DNA of 64,000 nt from Lachnospiraceae bacterium (GTDB lineage: Bacteria > Bacillota > Clostridia > Lachnospirales > Lachnospiraceae). The position numbers and the translations under genes are program-made. Positions 27,376 to 34,785 of this stretch are shown here, piece after piece (position 1 is the stretch's first letter; each line of letters starts with the position of its first letter). The notes under the pieces were generated by a model, which saw nothing but the letters and a program-made list of their open reading frames with translations, did not search any database and was not told the DNA's origin. The DNA is taken from the NCBI GenBank assembly GCA_017548765.1, contig JAFYZH010000021.1, forward strand, positions 42,663 to 106,662, read 5' to 3'.

Positions 27376-27404
27376 TTGACAAGTTAGATAAGACTAACTA
27401 TAAT
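27376..27404 (+). promoter_or_regulatory. feo operon promoter (perfect consensus)
   Basis: TTGACA (27376-27381), exactly 17 bp, TATAAT (27399-27404). Transcription should start near 27411. The spacer is filled by an operator-like inverted repeat. Confidence 0.9.
27383..27398. promoter_or_regulatory. Operator 1: GTTAG-N6-CTAAC in the feo promoter spacer
   Basis: GTTAG (27383-27387), ATAAGA, CTAAC (27394-27398), between the -35 and -10. It fits a DtxR/IdeR-like iron repressor half-site pattern (TTAG...CTAA) rather than a Fur box. Confidence 0.75.
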
Positions 27405-27414
27405 GTGCATGGAG

Positions 27415-27430
27415 GTTAGCAGAAACTAAC
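27415..27430. promoter_or_regulatory. Operator 2: GTTAG-N6-CTAAC in the feo leader
   Basis: GTTAG (27415-27419), CAGAAA, CTAAC (27426-27430), at roughly +5 to +20. It is 32 bp from operator 1, close to three helical turns. Confidence 0.75.
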
Positions 27431-27446
27431 TTCGGAGGAGTCTGAT

Positions 27447-27692
27447 ATGCGAACACTGAAAGATGCTAAGATCGGCGAGAGAGTCACGGTCAAACGATTA
27501 AACGGAGAGGGACCTATCCGCCGCAGGATCATGGATATGGGGATCACGAAGGGCGTGGAGATCTACGTCCGGAAGGTCGCGCCGCTCGGGGATCCGCTCG
27601 AGCTTACTTTGCGTGGGTACGAGCTTACGCTGCGCCGCGCGGACGCGGAATTGATCGAACTGGCGGATCGCGACGGAAAGGAAGAGCGGTAG
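27447..27692 (+). CDS. feoA: Ferrous iron transport protein A
   Basis: Small cytoplasmic SH3-like protein (81 residues) that supports FeoB. The sequence LKDAKIGERVTV, RRRIMDMGI and APLGDPLELTLRGYELTLR (quoted by parts) matches FeoA throughout. Strong GGAGG ribosome binding site. Its stop is one base before the feoB start, and the promoter with two operators lies upstream, so feoA is the first gene of an iron-regulated operon. Confidence 0.92.
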   Translation: MRTLKDAKIGERVTVKRLNGEGPIRRRIMDMGITKGVEIYVRKVAPLGDPLELTLRGYELTLRRADAELIELADRDGKEER

Positions 27693-27693
27693 T

Positions 27694-29850
27694 ATGGCGG
27701 AGAAAAAACAGATACGGATCGCCCTCGTGGGGAATCCGAACAGTGGTAAGACGACGCTGTTTAACGCGCTGACCGGTTCCAACCAGTTCGTCGGAAACTG
27801 GCCGGGCGTGACCGTGGAGAAGAAAGAAGGAAAACTGAAAGGACGCGAGGACGTCATCGTGACGGACCTTCCGGGCGTTTATTCATTGTCCCCTTATACT
27901 CCGGAGGAAGTGGTCGCCCGAAACTATCTGATCGAAGAAGATCCGGATGTCGTACTCAACATCATCGACGGAACCAACTTGGAGCGTAACCTCTACCTGA
28001 CGACGCAGGTGCTGGAGCTGGGTATCCCGGTCGTGGTCGCTATCAATATGATGGACGTCGTCCGTAAGAATAAAGACAGTATCGACACGCAGAAGTTGTC
28101 GAAGGCGCTGCGCTGTACGGTCGTGGAGATCTCGGCGCAGAAGGAGACCGGTATCAATGAGGCGGCAGAGGCTGCGATCGCGGCGGCCGGCGGCGAGGCG
28201 GCGACACCGCTGCACATCTTCAGCGGCGCGACCGAGCATGCATTGGCCCACATCGAGGAAGCGACGGTCCACGATCTGTCGGACCTCAAGCAGCGCTGGT
28301 ACGCGATCAAACTGTTCGAGCGCGACGAGCGCGTCATCGCGAAACTGGGCATCACCGACCGGGTTCGCGAGCACATTGAAAAGGACATTCGCGCGGCGGA
28401 GCGGGAGATGGATGACGACGCAGACTCCATCATCGCTAACGAGCGTTATGAATACATCGGCGAGGTCGTGAAGACCTGCTACACGAAGAAGAGAAGGGGC
28501 ATGGACTCGACGTCGGATAAGATCGACCGCATCGTGACGAATCGCTTTCTCGCATTGCCCATCTTCTTTTTGGTCATGTTTTTGGTATATTTCATCTCCA
28601 TCTCGACGGTGGGCGCGTGGGGAACGAACTGGGCCAATGAGGGCCTGTTCGGCGAGGGCTTCTACCTCTTCGGCATCAAGGACTGCTGGATCCCCGGCAT
28701 TCCGGTGGTGGTCGGCGACCTGCTCGACGCGGTGAACTGCGCGGGCTGGCTGCGTAGCCTGATCATCGACGGCATCATCGGCGGTGTCGGCTCCGTCCTC
28801 GGTTTTGTTCCGCAGATGTTCATGTTGTTCCTGTTTCTGGCGTTTCTGGAGGCCTGCGGCTACATGTCGCGTATCGCCTTCGTCATGGACCGTATCTTCC
28901 GTCGTTTCGGCCTATCTGGTAAGTCGTTCATCCCGATGCTCATCGGCACCGGCTGCGGCGTGCCCGGCATCATGGCATCCCGCACCATCGAAAACGACAG
29001 CGACCGCCGCATGACGATCATCACGACGACATTTATCCCGTGCGGCGCGAAACTTCCGGTCATCGGCCTGATCGCATCCGCTATGTTCGGCGGGGCGGCC
29101 TGGGTCGCTACCTCGTGCTATTTCGCCGGCGTAGGCGCGGTCATCATTTCCGGCATCATCCTTAAGAAGACCAAAATGTTCGCAGGTGAGGCGACGCCGT
29201 TCGTCATGGAACTTCCCGCCTATCATATGCCGACGCCGAAGAACCTCCTGCACTCCATGTGGGAGCGTGGCTTCGCCTTCATCAAGAAGGCCGGCACCAT
29301 CATCCTGGTGGCATCCATCGTGATCTGGCTCGGCAGTAATTTCGGCACGGTCGATGGCTCGTTCGGCTACCACGGCGATGCACTCGATCTCGAAGACAGC
29401 GTTCTGGGCATGATCGCCCGCGCGATCGCGTGGATCTTCGTGCCGATCGGTTTCGGTAACGTGCGCGAGACCATCGCGACCCTTATGGGCCTGCTCGCGA
29501 AGGAGGAGATCGTCGGCGTGTTCGGCGTCCTCGATTTCGCGGGGCTCACGCAGCTCGCGGCATATTCCTTCCTCCTGTTCAACCTGCTGTGTGCGCCTTG
29601 CTTCGCTGCGATCGGCGCGATCCGGCGGGAGATGAACAGTGCGAAGTGGACGTGGTTCGCGATCGGCTACCAGTGTACATTTGCCTATGCAGTCTGCCTT
29701 ATGGTCTACCAGTTCGGCCTGCTTTTCACGGGCAATGGCTTCACAGTTGCGACGGGTTTTGCGACGCTTGTTTTCGCTACGCTTTTGTATTTGTTCTTCC
29801 GCCCGAACCAAACGGAGGTAAAAAAACATGCTTCAGTGGCTGGAAAATAA
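27694..29850 (+). CDS. feoB: Ferrous iron transport protein B
   Basis: Fe(II) transporter with a cytoplasmic GTPase at the N-terminus, 718 residues. G1 is GNPNSGKTT (residues 12-20), G3 is DLPGVYSL, and G4 is NMMD. A helical GDI-like domain follows to about residue 260. The membrane part has two Gate-type halves (about 285-700), with the GCGVPGIM motif that carries the conserved Cys. It is fused to neither FeoA nor FeoC. The last 23 bases overlap the FeoB-associated gene, so that gene is translationally coupled. Confidence 0.96.
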   Translation: MAEKKQIRIALVGNPNSGKTTLFNALTGSNQFVGNWPGVTVEKKEGKLKGREDVIVTDLPGVYSLSPYTPEEVVARNYLIEEDPDVVLNIIDGTNLERNLYLTTQVLELGIPVVVAINMMDVVRKNKDSIDTQKLSKALRCTVVEISAQKETGINEAAEAAIAAAGGEAATPLHIFSGATEHALAHIEEATVHDLSDLKQRWYAIKLFERDERVIAKLGITDRVREHIEKDIRAAEREMDDDADSIIANERYEYIGEVVKTCYTKKRRGMDSTSDKIDRIVTNRFLALPIFFLVMFLVYFISISTVGAWGTNWANEGLFGEGFYLFGIKDCWIPGIPVVVGDLLDAVNCAGWLRSLIIDGIIGGVGSVLGFVPQMFMLFLFLAFLEACGYMSRIAFVMDRIFRRFGLSGKSFIPMLIGTGCGVPGIMASRTIENDSDRRMTIITTTFIPCGAKLPVIGLIASAMFGGAAWVATSCYFAGVGAVIISGIILKKTKMFAGEATPFVMELPAYHMPTPKNLLHSMWERGFAFIKKAGTIILVASIVIWLGSNFGTVDGSFGYHGDALDLEDSVLGMIARAIAWIFVPIGFGNVRETIATLMGLLAKEEIVGVFGVLDFAGLTQLAAYSFLLFNLLCAPCFAAIGAIRREMNSAKWTWFAIGYQCTFAYAVCLMVYQFGLLFTGNGFTVATGFATLVFATLLYLFFRPNQTEVKKHASVAGK

Positions 29851-30088
29851 TTGGGGAACCCTCGTGGTCTCCATCGTCCTGATACTTATTGTATTGCTGG
29901 TCGTTCGGACGATGATTCGCGACCGCAGGGCGGGAAAGAGCGCTTGCGGCAACACCTGCGCCGGGTGCGCATTGGCCGGAAAATGCCATGCTTCCGGCAG
30001 TAACCCGTCGTGCGGCGGAGAGGGCGTCTGCCCTGCAACAGAAGACCTGCTTCAAAAGATCGAGCGGGAAAAAAGCGGCAAATGCTAA
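29828..30088 (+). CDS. FeoB-associated Cys-rich membrane protein
   Basis: An 86-residue protein with one N-terminal membrane helix (about residues 10-27) and a Cys-rich cytoplasmic tail. The Cys pattern CGNTCAGCALAGKC followed by two further Cys matches the FeoB-associated family, proposed to take the place of FeoC in Firmicutes. The start overlaps the feoB end by 23 bases and has AGGTAAAA upstream. It may bind iron or an Fe-S cluster and hand iron on; the mechanism is unproved. Confidence 0.88.
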   Translation: MLQWLENNWGTLVVSIVLILIVLLVVRTMIRDRRAGKSACGNTCAGCALAGKCHASGSNPSCGGEGVCPATEDLLQKIEREKSGKC

Positions 30089-30119
30089 ATTTCCTCTTCC
30101 TTTTTCGATTTCTATGCGT

Positions 30120-30153
30120 TATAATGAGAGACGGATTGCGTTATTGCTAACGC
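30120..30153 (+). promoter_or_regulatory. -10 element and inverted repeat upstream of aldolase
   Basis: TATAAT at 30120-30125 has no clear -35. An inverted repeat GCGTTA-TTGC-TAACGC (30138-30153) follows in the leader and may be an operator or a small hairpin. The GGAGG for fba lies at 30178. Confidence 0.45.
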
Positions 30154-30189
30154 ACGTATCGTATTGTTATAGTATCGGAGGTATATATT

Positions 30190-31059
30190 ATGTTAGTATC
30201 TGCTAAGGAAATGATGCAGAAAGCAAGAGCAGGCCACTACGCTGTAGGCCAGTTCAACATCAACAACCTGGAGTGGACGAAGTCCATCCTTCTTACCGCA
30301 CAGGAGTGCCAGTCTCCTGTCATCCTCGGTGTATCTGAGGGCGCAGGTAAGTACATGACCGGTTTCAAGACCGTAGCTGCTATGGTTAAGGCTATGATCG
30401 AGGAACTCAACATCACCGTTCCGGTAGCTCTTCATCTGGACCACGGTACCTACGAAGGCTGCTACAAGTGCATCAAGGCTGGTTTCTCATCCATCATGTT
30501 CGACGGTTCTTCTCTTCCGATCGACGAGAACCTGGCGAAGACGAAGGAACTGGTTGCAGTTTGTGATCACCTGGGTCTCTCTCTTGAGGCTGAGGTTGGT
30601 TCCATCGGCGGCGAGGAAGACGGCGTGATCGGCGCAGGTGAGTGCGCAGACCCCGCAGAGTGCAAGCAGGTTGCGTCTCTCGGCGTTTCGATGCTGGCTG
30701 CTGGTATCGGTAACATCCACGGTAAGTATCCGGAAAACTGGGCAGGTCTTTCTTTCGAGACATTGGCCGCTATCAAGGAAGCTGTAGGTGACATGCCTCT
30801 CGTTCTGCACGGTGGTACAGGTATCCCGGCAGATCAGGTTAAGAAGGCTATCTCCATGGGCGTTGCAAAGGTTAACGTAAACACCGAGTGCCAGTGGGCA
30901 TTCCAGGAAGCTACCCGTGCTTACATCGAGGCAGGTAAGGACCTTCAGGGTAAGGGCTTCGATCCTCGTAAGCTGCTCGCTCCCGGCGCAGAAGCTATCA
31001 AGGCAACCGTTAAGGAGAAGATGGAACTCTTCGGATCCGTTGGTAAGGCTAACGACTAA
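30190..31059 (+). CDS. fba: Fructose-bisphosphate aldolase, class II
   Basis: Glycolytic enzyme splitting fructose 1,6-bisphosphate into DHAP and glyceraldehyde 3-phosphate. The 289 residues carry Zn-binding His in HLDHGTYEG, then AEVGSIGGEEDG, GNIHGKYP and LHGGTGIP, all class II sites. Its codon choice is strongly biased (GGT, GCA, AAG dominate), as expected for a highly expressed gene, and differs from neighbours such as feoB. It has a private transcript ending in a strong terminator. Confidence 0.97.
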   Translation: MLVSAKEMMQKARAGHYAVGQFNINNLEWTKSILLTAQECQSPVILGVSEGAGKYMTGFKTVAAMVKAMIEELNITVPVALHLDHGTYEGCYKCIKAGFSSIMFDGSSLPIDENLAKTKELVAVCDHLGLSLEAEVGSIGGEEDGVIGAGECADPAECKQVASLGVSMLAAGIGNIHGKYPENWAGLSFETLAAIKEAVGDMPLVLHGGTGIPADQVKKAISMGVAKVNVNTECQWAFQEATRAYIEAGKDLQGKGFDPRKLLAPGAEAIKATVKEKMELFGSVGKAND

Positions 31060-31069
31060 AAAACTCGGG

Positions 31070-31540
31070 CACTTCGCCCGCGATATATTGAAAAGCCCCG
31101 GCACTGCACCGCAGCGCCGGGGCTTTTTGCGTATGCCTGCGCATCCCCTGTTGCGGCGGAACTCCCCAGAGTACTGAGTTTCCCCCTGACCACGAGCCAT
31201 GTCGTTCCCTTGCGGTCAGGTCACTTCGCGGTGAAAAACCCTGCCGCGAGCATCGCAGCCGGATTTGATGGTACCGCTTCGACTTCGGCCGTTTTCCTGA
31301 TGAAAACGACCTCAGCTAGCTCAAAATCGGCCTCGGAGGCCGATTTTGCCCATCATCCGGCTGCTCTGTCGCGGCGTTTTACATCCGCTCGCTCCAAGGC
31401 CCGCGCGAAAACGCATTGCCCGTGGGTAGCCATAGACAGTGCAGCAGGGGAGTACCGCCGCAACGGATATGCGCGCCCTGGGACTGTGCGCCCCCGCGCT
31501 GCGGTGCAGTGCCTGTTGAAGAGACGAAGCGGGCGAAGTG
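31070..31540. repeat. Roughly 470-bp imperfect inverted repeat, possible structured RNA or mobile remnant
   Basis: Blocks on the left match reverse complements on the right around one axis near 31306: 31070-31081 with 31529-31540 (12 of 12), 31101-31117 with 31496-31512 (17 of 17), 31150-31167 with 31447-31464 (17 of 18), and about 31245-31268 with 31350-31375 (looser, core GCAGCCGGAT perfect). At the apex are two perfect hairpins, 31290-31308 and 31322-31348 (13-bp arms), plus a side hairpin 31185-31220. Open frames inside have no ribosome binding site. I do not recognise the family. Confidence 0.75.
31094..31128 (+). terminator. Rho-independent terminator of fba
   Basis: AGCCCCGGC (31094-31102) pairs with GCCGGGGCT (31116-31124), with an inner CTGC/GCAG stem, and is followed by TTTTT. 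Part of it is also the left arm of the long inverted repeat described next. Confidence 0.9.
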
Positions 31541-31578
31541 GAGCGGCGCGGGAGGAAAAAAGCAAGAGGGGGTGGCTA

Positions 31579-31738
31579 AACCGCCTATAGGGAGTAGAAA
31601 GCATATAGGCGGTTAGTTGGCGAGAGGAATTATTGAATGGAACCGCCTGTAGGAAGCAAGAAGCGTATAGGCGGTTTGTAAGCGAGTGGAGTAATCGAAT
31701 GGAACCGCCTATAGGGAGTAGAAAGCATATAGGCGGTT
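31579..31738. repeat. Three tandem 62-bp units, each with a 36-bp hairpin core
   Basis: Cores start at 31579, 31641 and 31703, an exact 62-bp period. Each core has arms AACCGCCT-AT and its complement ending GGCGGTT, so it folds as a stem-loop. The two 26-bp spacers agree at about 19 of 26 positions, so this is a tandem repeat and not a CRISPR array. Cores 1 and 3 are identical; core 2 has several changes. Confidence 0.85.
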
Positions 31739-31740
31739 GA

Positions 31741-32152
31741 GCTGGCAAGAAAGAGCGCGAGCGGGACAGTCCTTTGTAGAAGCAGGCTTCCGATTTGTGC
31801 TGAATAATACCTTCCTTTCCGCCAGATGGATACCTATGGGTATTCATTCGGTGATTTTTTTATGGATTTTTTAAAGATACCTGTAATGTTTACACACGTT
31901 TTGGGAGTATATAGATAGAGGCATTTGTTGATACATGCATCATTGATCATAGCTGATCAGGCAAATAGAAACGGAAATGTAATGAAATTGTCAGGCTTCT
32001 GACGATTTAGTTAAGATTAATCGAATCGGATTGTAAACCGCATGAATGCATGATAAACTGTTTAAAGTTCGGGGAACGGGAAATCCCCTATGTGTGCGAC
32101 AAAAACCGGGAAGAGGGCCCGGTTATTACATGAATAATGCGCTAGGACGCGT
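31741..32152. other. AT-rich intergenic stretch
   Basis: About 410 bp without a supported gene. It contains small hairpins (ATACC-TATG-GGTAT near 31830; AACCGGG with CCCGGTT near 32105-32124) and is markedly more AT-rich than the region to its left. I see no RNA gene or known riboswitch. Confidence 0.5.
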
Positions 32153-32185
32153 TATAATATTATATTTCCGGCGTGGGACGGAAAT
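32153..32185 (+). promoter_or_regulatory. -10 element and 5' hairpin of the secreted-protein gene
   Basis: TATAAT at 32153-32158 without a good -35. ATTTCCG (32164-32170) pairs with CGGAAAT (32179-32185) at the predicted 5' end of the mRNA. Confidence 0.5.
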
Positions 32186-32209
32186 AGGAAAACATGGAGG
32201 TAATCTACA

Positions 32210-34279
32210 ATGGAGAAGATGAAAAGGCGTACACCTCGCGGTGCGTCAAACAGTTTAGGACGCTTATGGGCAGGGCTTCTGGCGGTCCTTTTGGTAATTG
32301 GGTTAGTGCCTGAGGCCGTTACCGTGACGATTAACGCAGCAGAATTGACTAGCACGACCGCTAACGCTAAGATTAAAGATATCTTGGGAAAGGGCGATTA
32401 TGTTCCGCAAATTACTAGGACCAGAGAGAGGAGATCTACAAAACCCAACGACACGTATATATATAATGGCGGGTATTACTATAGCACTAAGAGCACGAAT
32501 CTTTACGATGAGGATAAAAAAGAGTATTATAGCGGTGCTGGAGGTATTTGTACCTGGTGTGCCTTTACGAATTTACTGAACCGCAAGATTGCTTTGGATG
32601 GAGGATCGAAAGCTGTTTTTGAAGCAAACAAATATGATATATTGAATGTTGCTAAGAGAATCGGGAATACCAATGAGGGCGTAAGGTTTTCTGTTTCCGG
32701 GCAAAATGATTATATATGGATTGGCAACAAAAGGTCATTCGCTGATGTATATTCTAAGTCCTTTGACAACGGCAAAGGCCGTTCGTATACCGGCTATACT
32801 GAAGAAAAGGTCAACAATGTCCCCCTAAATAGTACTAAGGATTTAAAAGATGATGACTTAACTAAACGTATCAATGAGATTAAGGAAAAGTTAAAAAATG
32901 AACTTGATGCTCATCCCGAGGGCATTGTTATTCAGTTTTCTAAGGATAGCAGTAACATGCATGGCATAGTCCTTACAGGTTATTACGATGATCAGGGGTA
33001 TTTAAGCTTTTATACTGTTGATACTGCGGGAACTTATGGTGACGGGTTCACCCCAATAGAGAGCTCGCATTTAGGAACGCATTATGGTAATGAAAACTTC
33101 CAAGGCGTAAAAAAGATCGATAACATTGTTAAATATATTACATCCTATGTTTATATAAAATCTGCTTCTGGAAGTTTGGATATTCCCGACCCTAATGCTC
33201 CGGTTAGTATCAATAACCTTTCCATCGATGGGAAGACAGGAACAATCACTCTTCCGAAGGGATATGCACATCTGATGGGGACTGTGACCTCTGGAAGTGC
33301 AATCACTTCCGTTAATGCGAAAATTGAAATCGGAGGAGTAGAGAAGTATAATAAAACCATTAGCCCATACACGACAACAGTGGACCTGAAAGAAAGCACG
33401 CTGAATAGAGGCACTGAATGTATACAGTTCGGAGGGTTTGACCCTGGAACGTATACATTAACTGTGACAGCCGAAGATCAAGCAGGAAATAAAGATACAG
33501 AGATAATGGAGTTTACTATTGCATCTGAGGGTGGTTCTGCCGTGAGCAATACTTCCTCCAATTCAATCAAGATTTCCGATCTTAAGTTGGAAGGAGGAAA
33601 TACATTCGAGAAGGGATCGCCAAAAAATCTTTGTGGGACTATTACCTCGGATTACGATATAAAAGAAGTAGTAGCAGAGGTGAATGGAAAAAAGTACGGT
33701 CCAATTACGCCTAAGGAACAACAGACGGTTAATTACAGGCGTATTGATTTAAAAACCAGTGCGCTTAACAGTTCTCTCGGTGGTAAATATTCAAAATATA
33801 TTAGTTTTGGAGGCTTTTCAAAAGGCACATATACTCTCAAGATAACAGTTACAGATAAAAAGCAGAATATGGAAACGGCCGAATTTGATTTCACAGTTAC
33901 GGATCCGAACTCAATTTCAATTGATCTTAGCGGGTTCGCGTATTCTCAGAAATATGGTAAGAGCTATAATATCCCTGGAACGGTAAAGACGACCACTGCA
34001 AACATTAAGATGATTGAGGCGCGGGTGATAGATGCTCAATCCGGATCATACTATGCATCAGCGAAGTATTGTAAAGACAGTGATAACGGTAAAAACAAGA
34101 AGGGGCAGAAAGTTGAGAAGACTATATATCCGAATTCGAAATCGGTAAATCTTACCAACACAGATATTAATAGTATTTCGATGGGATGCCTTGCATATGG
34201 ATATTATTATTTTGAGGTAAAAGTAACAGATGTGCTTGGCAATACCGCTATGAAAAGAGTTGCGTTCCAGGTGAAGTAA
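32210..34279 (+). CDS. Secreted protein with papain-like cysteine peptidase-like and Ig-like domains
   Basis: A 689-residue exported protein of unknown function. A basic N-terminus and hydrophobic core (about residues 17-39) form a signal peptide ending near AAE. Residues 100-315 look like a papain-fold cysteine peptidase: Cys114 or Cys117 (GGICTWCAFTNLL), His251 (NMHGIVLTGYYDD) and Asp271 (FYTVDTA), in the order expected for that fold. Three Ig-like repeats follow (about 332-445, 455-565 and 570-689), sharing a pattern such as FGGFDPGTYTLTVTAED and FGGFSKGTYTLKITVTD. There is no LPXTG-type sorting signal. Codon use is AT-rich (AAT, TAT, ATA common), unlike neighbours, suggesting transfer. 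The peptidase assignment is inference. Confidence 0.75.
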   Translation: MEKMKRRTPRGASNSLGRLWAGLLAVLLVIGLVPEAVTVTINAAELTSTTANAKIKDILGKGDYVPQITRTRERRSTKPNDTYIYNGGYYYSTKSTNLYDEDKKEYYSGAGGICTWCAFTNLLNRKIALDGGSKAVFEANKYDILNVAKRIGNTNEGVRFSVSGQNDYIWIGNKRSFADVYSKSFDNGKGRSYTGYTEEKVNNVPLNSTKDLKDDDLTKRINEIKEKLKNELDAHPEGIVIQFSKDSSNMHGIVLTGYYDDQGYLSFYTVDTAGTYGDGFTPIESSHLGTHYGNENFQGVKKIDNIVKYITSYVYIKSASGSLDIPDPNAPVSINNLSIDGKTGTITLPKGYAHLMGTVTSGSAITSVNAKIEIGGVEKYNKTISPYTTTVDLKESTLNRGTECIQFGGFDPGTYTLTVTAEDQAGNKDTEIMEFTIASEGGSAVSNTSSNSIKISDLKLEGGNTFEKGSPKNLCGTITSDYDIKEVVAEVNGKKYGPITPKEQQTVNYRRIDLKTSALNSSLGGKYSKYISFGGFSKGTYTLKITVTDKKQNMETAEFDFTVTDPNSISIDLSGFAYSQKYGKSYNIPGTVKTTTANIKMIEARVIDAQSGSYYASAKYCKDSDNGKNKKGQKVEKTIYPNSKSVNLTNTDINSISMGCLAYGYYYFEVKVTDVLGNTAMKRVAFQVK

Positions 34280-34326
34280 CGGGCATATTACTATTGCTCG
34301 AGTTATTTAAGGAGAGGTATCCCACG

Positions 34327-34487
34327 ATGATCTCCGAAAGAGAATGCGAAGTGGAAAAGAAATGAAGGAATCATTCCAAGGACTGTTGGCGGTGAGCTTT
34401 GTGATCGCTATGATTGTGGAGTCGGTTCCGTTCTTCAGTGAGAGTGTTGAAGTGTCTGATGTTAATTCGCTACCAGTCAGGCAATAG
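34327..34487 (+). pseudogene. Decayed 5' fragment of a gene like the upstream secreted protein
   Basis: An AAGGAGAGG ribosome binding site (34309-34317) precedes an ATG at 34327 whose frame stops after 12 codons. Another frame from ATG 34344 reads 47 residues to 34487 and includes GLLAVSFVIAMIVES, closely like GLLAVLLVIGLVPE in the signal peptide of the upstream protein. A one-base shift would join the two. A terminator follows. It is best read as a truncated, frameshifted duplicate, though a small secreted peptide cannot be excluded. Confidence 0.55.
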
Positions 34488-34514
34488 GTAAATTTGACTA
34501 GAACAAGTTTTAAA

Positions 34515-34552
34515 GCCCCGAACAGCACATCGATGCTGTTCGGGGCTTTTTT
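34515..34552 (+). terminator. Rho-independent terminator
   Basis: GCCCCGAACAGCA pairs with TGCTGTTCGGGGC (34515-34545) and is followed by seven Ts. It closes the AT-rich island. Confidence 0.9.
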
Positions 34553-34687
34553 AAATTTCTGACAAACTACTTCATTACGCCCCAGGGAATCTTACTCTGG
34601 AACTATCGGGAGTTTCGAGGTGCGTGGGGGATCTTACGCACATCCCCACGGTCGGAGCCTTAGAAAAACCCAAAAAAATCTTCCGTC

Positions 34688-34745
34688 TTGCGGGATTCGA
34701 CTTTTTGTAGTAAGATGTGCATAGGGCGTAGTGAAAACGTTTTCG
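34688..34745 (+). promoter_or_regulatory. Promoter with a cre-like site upstream of the fusion protein gene
   Basis: TTGCGG (34688-34693), 17 bp, TAAGAT (34711-34716). Just downstream at 34732-34745 is TGAAAACGTTTTCG, which matches the catabolite-responsive element consensus at 13 of 14 positions and contains a 12-bp palindrome. The remaining bases of 34554-34785 show nothing else. Confidence 0.5.
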
Positions 34746-34785
34746 TTACGGTGCCTTTTGGGGGAAATGTAACAAGAGATTTAGG

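Noticed and set aside
31210-31590. Open frame of 126 codons in the inverted repeat
   Set aside because: No ribosome binding site, no domain, and it covers strongly folded sequence.
31579-31738. CRISPR array
   Set aside because: 36-bp repeats with 26-bp spacers fit the geometry, but spacers agree at about 19 of 26 positions, only three repeats exist and no cas gene is near. It is a tandem repeat.
31353-31847. Minus-strand frame of 164 codons across the tandem repeats
   Set aside because: It simply reads through the repeats, giving repeated PYRR/LLPIGG-like text, with no ribosome binding site.
32210-34279. Sortase B substrate
   Set aside because: No sorting motif, C-terminal helix or positive tail is seen at the end of the protein.
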